From Prostheceraeus crozeri (taxonomy: Eukaryota; Platyhelminthes; Polycladida; Euryleptidae), in the NCBI GenBank assembly GCA_907163375.1, contig CAJQUW010007983.1, positions 167,565 to 231,564 of the forward strand: a stretch of 64,000 nt of DNA, in the 5' to 3' direction. Under the pieces are notes generated by a model that saw nothing but the letters and a program-made list of their open reading frames with translations, was not told the origin of the DNA and ran no database searches. This document shows, one piece after another, positions 10,447-21,319 of the stretch. How positions within the stretch are numbered: position 1 is the first letter of the stretch; every line of letters begins with the position of its first letter. The position numbers and the translations under genes are program-made.

Positions 10447-11000
10447 CGGCGAGGGTGAGAGTTGTCATCTCAAAGTTCGAGAGATGAGATTTTCGTCTCT
10501 AAACTGCAGAGGGAGGGTTTAACGCTTGCTGAGTTTGAGTGTAGCCTATTTTTTAATAATTACTAATTCTTCAATTGTCTGCTTTATAATACGTTAGTTG
10601 AGGTTCCCAAATTTGGTATACCTGTGCAAAAAATGAAGCTTTATCGTGTAGTAACCCTATGTTGATGTTGCTTATCTCAATTTTAGATGCGGATATCCCC
10701 ATGTTCGGCTCGAGGCTCATGCGACTGATCTTCACAAGACGATATTTCTTATCGAAAAGCCGCTACGTTTGGGAGGAGATTCTCATCGACAACCAAGTGC
10801 TGACAAAACAATGTTCAGTGTTAAGGGTATGTGGCCTCTGCCTTCTATAAGGAGACTTCCACTATCAGTGCCTCTCGATGTGCACTTGCGGACTGCTAAA
10901 ATATTGTTGCAAACATTGTTCGATAAGAAGCTTTTAACCGTTGACATGGTCTCTTCACTGTATCATCTGTCGAAGTTCACCACTATTTTTTGAAGGCGGC
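10447..11000 (+). pseudogene. Unrecognised coding-like tract inside the 8.76-kb element
   Basis: One plus-strand frame is open from about 10683 to 10993 and reads VRLEAHATDLHKTIFLIEKP, then VPLDVHLRTAKILLQTLFDK and LLTVDMVSSLYHLSKF. The composition and helix-like hydrophobic spacing look protein-like. An AG acceptor-like site (CTCAATTTTAG, ending 10686) opens the stretch, and a donor-like GTATGT lies at about 10827 inside it. I do not recognise the family. It may be a decayed exon of the element's own gene or of a captured host gene. The 829-bp hAT-like element inserted just upstream. Confidence 0.35.
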
Positions 11001-11455
11001 CCAGAAGTGTATTCCAATATATTTATGAAAAACGTAAGAGCATAATCTTTTGCAGTACCCTACCTTCTCTCCTTTGTCTTTACATATCCAAATTTTATTC
11101 AAACAAATATATCGAGGCAGACACCATCTTCCTATATTTGTGTCGTGCCGTCGATATTTTGCTTTCATGTGAGATGATAGACATTATTGTAATTATTAAT
11201 ATTGAAAATTGTTATATATTTTTCAAAAACTTTTGATCAGAATTTTGATGAAGTTGTGAAAATACATGTATGTTCTCTACATGCGTTGAGTCATTTGTTA
11301 GACCAGACGAAAACCTTGCTAGACTGTCCACGATGACAGCGAAACTGCTATAAGTAATGCAGCTTGGGGTCCTTTAAAAGACTTTGGAACTGCTTTCTTA
11401 AACTTAAGGAAGTATTTCACTGAAGAGACTTAGAGGGCCAGACATTTTTTATCCA

Positions 11456-11634
11456 AATTTGAGGAAAGTCTATGCATTCGACTTCTAATTTTTATTCTTT
11501 AGCGAGGCCTTTCAATCACTAGGAGGCTAAGATAGCCGAAGACAGCTTCGTGCAGGGACTAATCGACAGGCCTCGCTACAACAATGTAAATTGGAAGTCG
11601 ACAACACCTCTCGCTTTCGGGCTTTCCTCAAATT
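11456..11634. mobile_element. Palindromic foldback or MITE of about 179 bp
   Basis: The left arm AATTTGAGGAAAGTC at 11456 is matched by its reverse complement ending at 11634. After a gap the arms match again (TCGACTTC.AATTT.ATT and TAGCGAGGCCT). TTAAGGAAGTAT occurs at 11404 and again at 11633. It is not adjacent to the left arm, so the true element boundary may lie further left. Confidence 0.55.
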
Positions 11635-11939
11635 AAGGAAGTATGTTTCTCTTACCTTTTATATGAATGTTTACTTTTATCTAGTTATTTTTTTTAGCGC
11701 ATCGTAGAATTGGAATAACTGCATACATGCTCTTATCTGATGTGAATAATTTTTTTCCACTATCCATTTGTATCTTGTGCATGAATCCTAGCTGTTGCTA
11801 TGTTAATACATGAAAAGTTTCATTATTAATTGTTTTGTAAATTTCGTCGAAGCAACTGCGGGAAGCGCACTGATCTCATGATGTTGTCATATTTAACACA
11901 CAGCTTGCTGGGTCTAACAGTCCCATTCTAAGCAATTAA

Positions 11940-12236
11940 TATTAAATTTCGCAGTTTATTTATAGTGTTTATGTTAGGCAGAACATTGACAGCCTACGCA
12001 GCACCATACTAGGCAATCATCATAAAACTTGGCAGTTTATCTATGGTGCTTACTAGGCAGAACATTGGTTGCCTACGCAGCACCACACTAGGCAATTATT
12101 ATAAAACTTGGCAGTTTATGTATGGTGCTTACTAAGCAAAACATGGATAGCCTACGCAGCGCCATACTAGGCAGTTATTATAAAAACTTGGCAGTTTATC
12201 TATGGTGCTTACTAAACTACCTATTAGGCATAGCAT
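11940..12236 (+). repeat. Right subterminal tandem repeat, 79 bp x about 3.5
   Basis: CCTACGCAGC recurs at 11993, 12072 and 12151, a spacing of exactly 79 bases each time. Each unit contains ACTAGGCA, TAAAACTTGGCAGTTTAT and TATGGTGCTTACTA. It mirrors the left subterminal array and shares its CTAGGC and CCTA.TAG words, although the units are otherwise different. Confidence 0.75.
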
Positions 12237-12252
12237 ATTTTTTTTACTCGGG

Positions 12253-12598
12253 TGTGTTTCAACAGGATGGCGCTCCACCCCATTTTAGTACTCAGACAAG
12301 GAACTTCCTTAACGATCGGTTGAACAACCGGGGATTGGAAGGGGTGGTCCAGATCTCCCAACTTCACCATCTGTGGGGGTGATGTCTCTTTCTGTGGGGG
12401 TAATGTCTCTTTCTGTGGGGGTGATGTCTAGAATAAAGTGTATTCAATCAGCTTCGAAAGCAATAAACGACTCAAACTGCAAATGGAAAAGGAATTCGAG
12501 GACATTTCTATATCTATGATAAAAAAAATCACAGGAATTTCATTCAACGATGAGAACTTTGTGTGGAACAAAATGGTGGTCATATTGAAAATTTATTG
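12253..12598 (+). pseudogene. IS630/mariner-like (DUF4817-type) transposase, C-terminal half
   Basis: VFQQDGAPPHFSTQTRNFLN, then DRLNNRGLEG, is the conserved catalytic block of this family (..FQQDGAPPHF....R.FL...). A FLWG motif follows, then a C-terminal stretch with VYSISFESNKRLKLQMEKEF and EDISISMIKKI. The frame then shifts and ends EQNGGHIENLL with a stop at 12596-12598, matching the usual GGHIE.LL end. Decay includes frame changes and a 22-bp triplication at the FLWG codons. It continues the half at 2990-3495. Confidence 0.8.
12366..12428 (+). repeat. 22-bp tandem triplication within the transposase
   Basis: Three head-to-tail copies of a unit containing CTGTGGGGGTGATGTCT, with TAATG in place of TGATG in the middle copy, lie on the codons for the FLWG motif. 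The expansion arose inside the dead transposase. Confidence 0.8.
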
Positions 12599-13310
12599 TA
12601 AGTATAATTTTAACATGATTTTTCTGATACCTTTGATACATGTTAGTTTGCTAAATACAATTAATATCAGCTGGAAAACTTGTCGTCTTTTCTGAAAATA
12701 TATCGGACAAGGTATGGTATCGACCCTGTATCTTCTAAATCTGTGAAGGTAAACTGCTCTGATATGAAATGTCGCTGGGCAATCCTTTTGCCGTTCCGGG
12801 AAGGCAAGGAATGGTTTCATAGACGTATTCGCATAATCATATTGGACATTTGCCATATATTTAGAAGATAGCTTATTCCATGAATCCAAGCAGGCAAGAA
12901 AATCGTAGAAGTTCCGTCCGTTTCGCGGCCTCGGATTTCTAAATTTCTTGCGTCTCTGACATTATGGAATACCTATTTTCCATGAACTTCTATGCATTAG
13001 TGGGCAACATTTAGGCACTAAGTTGGCTCCGCTATAATAGCGGTTGAGCTAAATCTGGAAAACGGTTAAATTGATCCGCTAATTTCCACTAAACAAACAT
13101 ACTCACACTGAAAATACTCAAGCTCATGTTCGTATATTAGGGTGGACTCGGATAATTCTTTATAGATGTTCTCGCTCATTTTAACACCTCTCTTCACTTC
13201 ACTTTCCTTGTGTAAACACTTCGCCTTAATTACTTTTCCATCCTGTCACTTAGTGAATGTAAAACTGAATCTAATAAACAACAGAGTTTCTCTGACTGCG
13301 AAATAAGACG
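12599..13310. other. No gene identified
   Basis: The region 12593-12889 is open on both strands (for example minus-strand MDSWNKLSSKYMANVQYDYA) but has no family I recognise. The rest is AT-rich without signal. Confidence 0.35.
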
Positions 13311-13316
13311 GTGTTC

Positions 13317-13654
<338 letters not shown>

Positions 13655-13735
13655 CTATTAGAGACTAGGATAATTTACTTTGGTGATTTACCTTACTCCT
13701 GCACTTCATCATGCACATTACCAAAACCTATAATT

Positions 13736-13753
13736 TGGCGCCCAACGTGGGGC
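13736..13753 (+). mobile_element. LTR-element fossil: primer-binding site
   Basis: TGGCGCCCAACGTGGGGC is the full 18-nt complement of the 3' end of tRNA-Lys (CUU type) including the CCA tail, as used by several retroviral and LTR-retrotransposon lineages. Because CCA is not encoded in animal tRNA genes, and no other part of a tRNA follows, this is a primer-binding site and not a tRNA gene. The LTR should end just to the left and may include the CT tract. No internal genes are recognisable nearby, so only a short, broken relic remains. Confidence 0.6.
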
Positions 13754-13859
13754 TGTGATTCTTACTCTGCGAGGCGGAATTCTAAAAAGTCGTTTTAAAT
13801 GCAGGCAGTTTCGGAAATTGCGGTCAAGTCAAAGGTGAGAAATCTGTTCCTATTTTATC

Positions 13860-14440
13860 CAGCGGCCACGAGGAAATGGGAATAACAGTTTTGTTGAAGA
13901 CTAAAGCAAATGGCAGGAAAATAGGACCTTTCTCTATCATTCCTAGAAACCGACCGATTTCAGGACTAGAGGCGATGAGAGATCTTGATTTCGGCTATTT
14001 CAATACGTGAACGAGGAAATGACTGAGAAATATTTGAAAAGTGTCGTTGGTGCATTTGCATTCCCTAGACGCAGCATGATATGGGATTCCTTTTCGTGCC
14101 ACCAAGAAAGTACTGAAGCAGACCCAGATGTTCCATCTGGTTGCATAGGGTTAATCCAGGCTCCCGAGGTTTCTTGGGAAAAAGAGCTTCAAGGCGAATG
14201 CACGAAGAGAATATGAGAATTTCGTCACACTCAACGCAGCAAAGATAAGTTTTCGAAACCTTCCGCTTCTAATGTCTCCGGCTGGATTACACAAAATACA
14301 TTCACCGGAGAGGCAATTGTTAGATCAGTGTGGCGCTACTTTGGAAGCAGATGGAACAGAAGACGAACTCTTGTATTGCTTCCATGTAAATAGTAAGGAA
14401 GACAGACTACAGCTTCTACAAAGGAAAATAAGTGAGTGCA
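13860..14440 (+). pseudogene. pogo/Tigger-like (DDE_1) transposase fragment
   Basis: Plus-strand pieces read KANGRKIGPFSIIPRNRPIS, then VNEEMTEKYLKSVVGAFAF, PRRSMIWDSF with the catalytic aspartate of the (V/I)WD motif, an ATKKVLKQTQ-like segment, a GCIGLIQAPEVSW-like block and CGATLEADGTEDELLYC. This order is the DDE_1 catalytic core and C-terminal region of pogo-superfamily transposases. The frame changes several times and stops occur, so it is dead. The N-terminal DNA-binding part is missing. It begins about 100 bp after the LTR primer-binding relic. Confidence 0.72.
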
Positions 14441-14889
14441 CGACCTATGACCTTGATGCCCCTGACAGTTACCTCAGTGTATTTCCTATTGTGATTCTGA
14501 GGAATCGAATTAAATTAAGAGCTATCAGAATTCTTTTTGGAATATCTTTCTGAAATAATTGAACCTTTCGATTTTCAAAAGTTTAGCTTGATTTGTAGAC
14601 CCAAGTATTCGATCAGCATGAGTACATGTGCAAGAACGTGATATATTGTATTTAATTCAGCTAGCTATATCATAATTGATGAACTGTAAAGCATACGGTA
14701 ATTTTGTGGTAGAATCAGCACATAACAGATGAAATTTACTTTCGGATAGGATGCATGTGAGCATGCAGTGCTGTTGTGCTTTGCAGTTTTTGCCAGCAAT
14801 TTATGAATAGCAAATGTTTTTATTTTATTCATAACTCAAAATAATTCGATGAATAATTGCCCATTGAAACGTAAATTAAGAGGAATTCA
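14441..14889. other. No gene seen
   Basis: The open frame that covers the pogo C-terminus runs on to 14553 without known motifs. The remainder is AT-rich with no recognised feature. Confidence 0.35.
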
Positions 14890-16245
14890 GTAGTGACAGA
14901 ATGCGCGCTTTGCTTTGCGGACACGTGCCCGCAATCCTCATGCTCAATTCCTAATGCGCTTTGCGGAGTCACAACGGGGGAGGGGAGGGACCTGCAAAAG
15001 TTCGCTAAGTGTCAGAGGACACACTTGCCTCGGAACGGGTCGCAAAATCACCAAACCGGACGGAACGGCTTTCTAAGCAGGGGAGAAGACTGCTGTGAAC
15101 CATTTGGTCATCGCCACTCTCTTCCAGGATGTCACCTCTTCTTGACTGCACCCTCGTAGAATGGGATCAGTTTGCCCGCACCATCATGACTCTCCATGTG
15201 GCCGATCCGGACGTACTCACCAAGGTTGGAGTAGAGATAGAGGAATTTGATCCGGCGCGATAATGACATGACGCCGAAAGATGTGACCGTGACTTTCCCA
15301 TTGAAAGTGGTCTGATGAAATGTCAAGGTATCACGTAGATCATCACTCAAGGTGACTGTTAGGTTGGGTGAGAACACAAACAGGCTGACACGATCTTCTG
15401 CCGCCGGCGTGAAGCGCACTGTTGACCGAGCCACTGTCTTCGTCAAATATTTGCAAGCTTTTCTCATACTATGGTGCAGCACCTCCTCCAATTTGATACT
15501 TCAACTGTCCGCTTCTACAGTCCGTCCCCGCCAACGCGTGGTTGAAGTGGATACACATGAGCAGACCATTCGTCTTTGAACGAGGCTTTCAAATCGAATC
15601 TGCCGCCGAAATGATTCTTTGAAAGTGCAAATAGTCCGTTTTGTCGTAGTTAGGACGCTTGATTGAACGATTCGTTTAATAGGAATAAATATGCCGGTTT
15701 GGTGTCAGCGGAAATGCGCTCCAAAGTAAGTTTCGTAGATGTCTTGTTATCACCACCACCGCCGCTGCTAACCAGACTGATAGACTGGCCATATGGCACC
15801 ACATAACTGACAAACTTCTCGAAAGCGGTGGTCACCAGGGCATCAAACGATGAATAGAGTGTATTTGCCGGTTTTACCACTGGTTGGTGCACAGGCATCG
15901 CCATGATGTATCCCTCCTTGCTCCCGATATCTTTGGCCGACATTTTCAGCATTGGAGGGATAATTGTCCTGCGAGGTGATCACGTCATGCAGTTTCAGTA
16001 TGGCGGCGAAATGCTTGTCAATGAGGAGCACGAAATGCTGGTCCGTGAACCGGTATTTAGTGCGGCGTGTCTCTCTATTGACAAACTCTATCACCGCTAT
16101 CCCCCGACAGGTCAAAATCAATGTCATCAAACAGAGACACCGGAGGGCGTTCTGATGACATTATCTCCACTATCGCAGCCACAGGAAGAGGACTCGGAGG
16201 GAGAAACAAACACAACTCTTGAGAAGGTGGTAGTTTAGTGTACAT
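14890..16245 (-). pseudogene. GC-richer decayed coding tract, possibly a virus-like structural gene fossil
   Basis: This stretch is visibly richer in GC than its flanks and carries overlapping minus-strand frames with protein-like content. Examples are FVLLIDKHFAAILKLHDVI, FEKFVSYVVPYGQSISLV, LERISADTKPAYLFLLNE and IKFLYLYSNLGEYVRIGHME. The last phrase is reminiscent of capsid-type proteins of Polinton-like and related elements, but the likeness is weak and I have no profile match. It is old and broken, with several breaks. An unrecognised host or transposon gene is an equal possibility. Confidence 0.35.
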
Positions 16246-16735
16246 TATCTGTGTAATCACAAGTTGAAGTGAGGCAAAGTTGCGAAGTGACTTTGATCAA
16301 CAGTATACATCAGCAGTAATTTTCACCACAATTCAAAATTTAATTTTTTCAATAGAATGCAAAACATCCTGCGAATCCATTTCATGCGTCACGATCAAAC
16401 TTCAAGTTTTATACCTTGTAAATTGCATGTTAATTACTCCTGACGCATAAAATTGAATCGTGGGATGTTCACATTTTAGTGATAAAATTATAGCCACTGT
16501 ATATTGTGGCAAAATATTGATGAAATTTCAATATATAAAGCTTTATTACTAAAAAATTTGCAATTAATTGCATCTCAGAATTGAAGAAATTGCATTTTTT
16601 CGATTAGATTGAAAGTATTGCAATTAAGGTGAGGATGGTACACTGTAATTATTTGCAATCCATCACAATGAATCTTTCTTCCACTCTATCATGTTGATTG
16701 TCTGTCAAATATTTTTCCAGGAAATTATAGCTGGA
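16246..16735. other. No gene seen
   Basis: AT-rich DNA with many AATTGCA words but no ordered repeat or coding signal that I can support. Confidence 0.35.
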
Positions 16736-16739
16736 TATC

Positions 16740-17720
16740 CATTGCTCTCCGTCGTCTCCCACAAGAAACGCATTTCATCTTCTTATACGTCAGGAAAACA
16801 AATCCTCTTTGCGCGGTGGTGTAAAGAAAACGGGTGATGGACAAAAGTCCAAACATCGACATAAAGCCTCACGCTCTACATTGCGAGCACGTTTTTGGAA
16901 AATTTTTGATTGTCTATCAGCTTTCTGATCGATTATGGGATTACCATGTGGGCACATGGCAAGATTCTATGGATTACCCAAGATTGACGAGGAAGGTCTA
17001 CCAGTTAGACCAGTTCTTTCGACGATCGGCTATCCGGCATACTGCATTTCAAAGTGGTTGGCAAATTTATTGAAGCCCATTGACGACATTTTGTGTAAAT
17101 TCGATACCAAAGATTCCTTTGGCTTCGTGAGAAAAATGCAGGATCGGAATATTTCGCAGCATAAGATGTTATTGGTCTATATACGAATATTCCTCTGACG
17201 TACACCATTGAAGTAATTATAACGACAACCAAAGAAAATGGCATACAACTACCACTGTCAACTGATGATTTCGCAAGACTGCTGAGTGCTTGCACAGAAA
17301 TGTCCCTTTCACATTCAATGGTAAAATGTTTTGTCAGACAGATGGTCTCTGCATGGGAAGTCCACTGAGTTGCAGGATGAGTAATATATTCATGGGTTAC
17401 ATGGAATCTGAGCTCTCTCAATTTATTGTCGACAACTACTCCCGATATGTCTGACATGTTCAGCTTAGTGAAAAACATATCTCAAGTGGAGAATTTATCA
17501 TGTGTTTTCAGCAGCTTCCACCCAAATATCAAATTAACAATGGAATTCAAGAAGGATGAGAAATTGTCATTTTTGGACGTGTTCATTCAACGCTGTCAGA
17601 ATGGTCGAGTTCGAACTGCGGTCTACCGTAAGCCGACATTTACAGTAGTACACACGCACTGCAGGAGTTTTGTCCCTTTTCAGTGCGTAACACAGGTGAA
17701 CTCAGTACGAATATAACACA
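16740..17720 (+). pseudogene. Penelope-like element reverse transcriptase fragment
   Basis: Plus-strand pieces read ARFYGLPKIDEEGLPVRPVL, then STIGYPAYCISKWLANLLKP, a GLYTNIP-like motif near 17171, ENGIQLPLSTDDFARLLSAC, and FHPNIKLTMEFKKDEKLSFL followed by DVFIQRCQNG and VYRKPTFTVV. The sequence FYGLPKIH...RPI...Y..SK.L...L then LYTNIP then SFLDV...R....VYRKPT is diagnostic of Penelope-like and related reverse transcriptases. The active-site region after YSRYV is damaged, and several frame changes make the copy inactive. No intact GIY-YIG domain was found downstream. A possible tail of this family lies separately at 1640-1845 on the other strand. Confidence 0.82.
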
Positions 17721-20700
17721 ATGAAGTCATCACGCGGCTCGGTGAGAATAGGCGTTTTTGTTGGACGAGCCACGCTGCGTCCAGTGCGAATGGACCTTAA
17801 CGGTCTGAAGGCGCACTCCAGATGTGAGAGTATCAGCCTTTGCTATAAGATGATGCGCCTTTGCCCTAGATACTCCTCTGTTCAAATAGTTTTATTTATA
17901 TGACAGGATTCCAGCTCACTGGGTTAAGGAACACCCTCTTTTCTCAGCTGATTCCAGACACTGATCAACATCGTGAAATTCTTTCGGTAAAATAGTGAAA
18001 TACATTTCTCTTGATGTACCGGCCGAAGATAAGAAGGATGGTAGTGCAAGATCTTTGGTTGACCTTGGTGCTCAGATTGGTGCTTAAATAGGACTTTGTA
18101 ATTTACGGTTCAGTAATGACATCAATAATTGTTTCTTGGTTAAAGGTAGTGGCTATTGTTTCTACTAAGTGATAGCAATAAACAACCACAGGCTATTGCT
18201 AGCACACAAATTTCAAAGTCACAATGATTCTGATTGTTGAGTTGTTGTTTGCGCACAATTTATACAATAAATATTCGAATATTTGACTACATGAAATTCA
18301 CATTCCTCTCAGAAATAATTAGATTGATGAATGATCTCACAAGTGTTGATGATGATAGTATTTGAATGATCTCACGCATTGTAACTAAGCAAATGAGAAG
18401 CAAGTACATGTTTATCAGAAGTGAATTTCTTTTGATCGAAAGTGTACATTAATTAACAGATCTACAAACGTATTTTAATCGGATGTGATTATTCAAAAAT
18501 TTGATTATATCTGAGAAGAAATTCTGTTATAAAAGTGAACTTCATGTAGTTATTTATTTGCGTAGTGCGAATATCACCCCTGCTGAACTCCCAAACTATT
18601 ACAGTTATCATACAACTATTACCAATTTTGCCAAACCACACATCAATCGAAAAGGCATTGAAAGGGGATTCAGAAAAACAACATTCATTGATATTTTTAT
18701 GTCAACCCCTTGGCTGAGGTGAAGGTCAGAAGTCGAAAAGTGCCAATTTTCCATTAGATAACTATTTGAAATGTAAAATGACAACAAAAACTAATGAACC
18801 ATTCACTCATCGACACATCTGGTCAAGGTAGCCAATGAAATGATGAATATTAATCCCTATGAGATTACATCAATGTATTAGATGATGTCAAAAGTCATTT
18901 AATTCAAACTATTAGTTCAGCTCAAATAGCATTAAAATCGCACATTGTAGTATTTAGGTAGTTTCTGCAGGTGAAGAAACAACCCAATTCGGTGAACTTG
19001 TATCGACACTGAGGTTAAAAGCAGCATGATTCTGGAAAATTTCAATAATTGCTGATCAGATGCAGAACTAAAAAGTGCAGAATAATAGAAAATCACATTT
19101 GAAATTTGAATTTCAAACATCCATGCATAATAAGCAGATGATTATAAATTCATTAACTTTACATTTGTGAACATCTTTAGATTGATAGGAAGAGTCCTTT
19201 ATGTAATCTCAACCTATTTCATCAGGAATTGATGCCGCAATATACAGTCAATCAGGCAATTCATTTCACGAGTAGAGGATATCCAATGGACATTGTTTTT
19301 GGATAATCAAGGGCTTCACATGAAGTGAGATAAAACGGACGTTATTTAGATGAAATATTCTAACGAGTAGAGAAACATGATTATTTTGATTCAATGATGG
19401 AATCTAAGATTCGTGCAAAGAATCCTCAGTTCGTATTCGTTCAGGCGGATTCGAATATTCGCGCGCAACCCTGGGAAGATTCAATAATAACCGGTCCAGA
19501 ACATAAATTCCAAATATCTGAGCACTTTCAGATGTGATTATCGTGACAAAATACGATACCCAAACATTTGAAATAATTGGGGAAAGACATAAATATGCAC
19601 ACATTAGCAGGGAAAGGGCTAGCTTTGTCCATACAGTACCTTGGCAGCGCTAATTGAAATCATCGTTTGAATTTCTGCTTAATGTCCAAAAGAATTTTCA
19701 GATTAATCCTGTAAGATGATGAAAGGAAGTTAGACAATGATGATCGCATTCAACCAAGGGCTTACCCAAACCGGAGAAGCCGACAAGTGACTTGAACTGA
19801 GTCCGAAACCTTCTTTTCAGGGACGACTGTGGATGAAATCAATAGTAAGGAGATGAATCTGAAATGAAAATAAACTGCACATCATTGGACAGTTCGCATG
19901 TATCCGTTTTCCTAGACGTGAGGATTCCTTTGCCATTGTTTCCTTGAAAGGGCTCCAACACGCAGTTATATACACAGTTTTATATAAATCATACAAACCA
20001 TACACATTCCAAACATATACATATAATGTAACAAAAATTACTATATAAGATATAATAAATATGAGTTACCTGTGAGTCTATCTTCACTGGTAGGACTATA
20101 GTATCCCCAGCCGTTAAAGGGAGTCACCTTATTAGAAGTTACATGCTAGGCGGGCAAAAAATATTTTCAATAAATTGTTTGAACAGGGAAAAACGTCTTT
20201 CCCCATCTGTGGATTGCTCTAAACTTGATCTTAATACTCCCATCACCATGACTCTGTCAGATTCGAAGAATTCCGATTATTAGATTGTCAAACACTTTGT
20301 GTGCGCGGCTCTTTTTTGGGTCTATATAATGACCCCTTGGTCTTATATCTCTTCATCTCACAGCAAAAATAAATAGAATTTCTGTGTCCTCTCAGATCTG
20401 GTGGGGTTCAATGAGTCCTTGGTCTGTCCACCAAGTTTCCATTAATTCAACTGACATCACATTCAGGATCATTGTCAAAGATGATGGTTTTACATGGGAA
20501 TGAGTGGTTGATAGCTACTATATCATCAATCAAAAACGTGAATGGATAAATATGGCTCCTAAGTCCACTGGGCTACCCTCAGTTATAAGGGCTATGCATG
20601 TGATTGTTGATGTGCTTAATAATTTATATAGTAAATAACTCAACACAACTTCTATGTAGTTATGAAAAAATGTAGGAAAAAATTAATTATCAAAGTGATC

Positions 20701-20945
20701 TGTTTCTCCCTTTACCAATGAGGTGAGCTCCATCATCCGTGTGATTGCAATCAGCTACATAGACTACGCTAGAAAATACTTCAGATTAGGATATAGTTTG
20801 AATACCTATTGACTGTTATTTGTGAAGTTCCAAATGAGCACTAGAAGGAGAGTTGAACCTGAATACTAACTACGTTTAAGAAAAGAGTCCCAAAATCTTG
20901 TACTCTTTGAGTGCGAAAATATCAGTGCTTAGATTTCCTTGGCAC
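17721..20945. other. 3.2 kb without an identifiable gene
   Basis: Some sequence next to 17720 may still belong to the Penelope-like copy. Otherwise this is AT-rich DNA with short open frames lacking known motifs. No RNA gene was recognised. Confidence 0.35.
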
Positions 20946-21030
20946 AGCACTTATTTCGTACTCATTTTAGAACTCTTTGGGACACATCACTTCATTCGTA
21001 CTCATTTTAGAACTGTTTGGACTCGAAAGC
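20946..21030 (+). repeat. Short 40-bp tandem duplication
   Basis: TTCGTACTCATTTTAGAACT occurs at 20955 and, with no change, at 20995, followed by CTTTGG or GTTTGG. Related GCACAGCACTT-like and AAGCACAGTACTT-like words lie on each side, so about two and a half units are present. Confidence 0.65.
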
Positions 21031-21319
21031 ACAGTACTTCATGCGTGTTCATTTAGTGATTGCATCAATAATGACTGGATAATTTTTCTAGATTGCAAGG
21101 ACTACTGAATTCGAAAGACATGTAGACCTCATGTTCTGACTTCGATGGTGAAGGTCATGGGTCTTATCTTTCATTTTGTGTTGTGGCGTATTTCAATACG
21201 TATTATTTGCACTGAAATCATCACTTGACACATGTAGCATATGGCACAGCATGAGACCGACTGCCTTATTCACTACATACTTTTAATGAAGTAATATAAC
21301 AACAATAGCAGAGGTGAGC

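Larger units (their letters stand above)
3496..12252. mobile_element. 8757-bp DNA-transposon-like insertion with 14-bp perfect inverted ends
   Basis: CCCGAGTAAAAAAA at 3496-3509 is the exact reverse complement of the bases ending at 12252, and weaker complementarity continues for about 12 more bases (TATG.T.TGC). The dinucleotide TG lies directly outside both ends (3494-3495 and 12253-12254), a possible 2-bp target duplication. Removing the insertion and one TG joins the flanking transposase as R-T-S-V-F-Q-Q-D-G in one frame, which supports these ends being true junctions. Tandem repeats lie just inside each end. Internal open frames are short and unrecognised, so the superfamily is unknown. 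It may be a non-autonomous derivative enlarged by later insertions. Confidence 0.72.

Noticed and set aside
13736-13753. tRNA-Lys gene on the minus strand
   Set aside because: Only the 18 terminal bases match and the CCA end is included. No D, anticodon or T-arm sequence follows, so a primer-binding site fits better.
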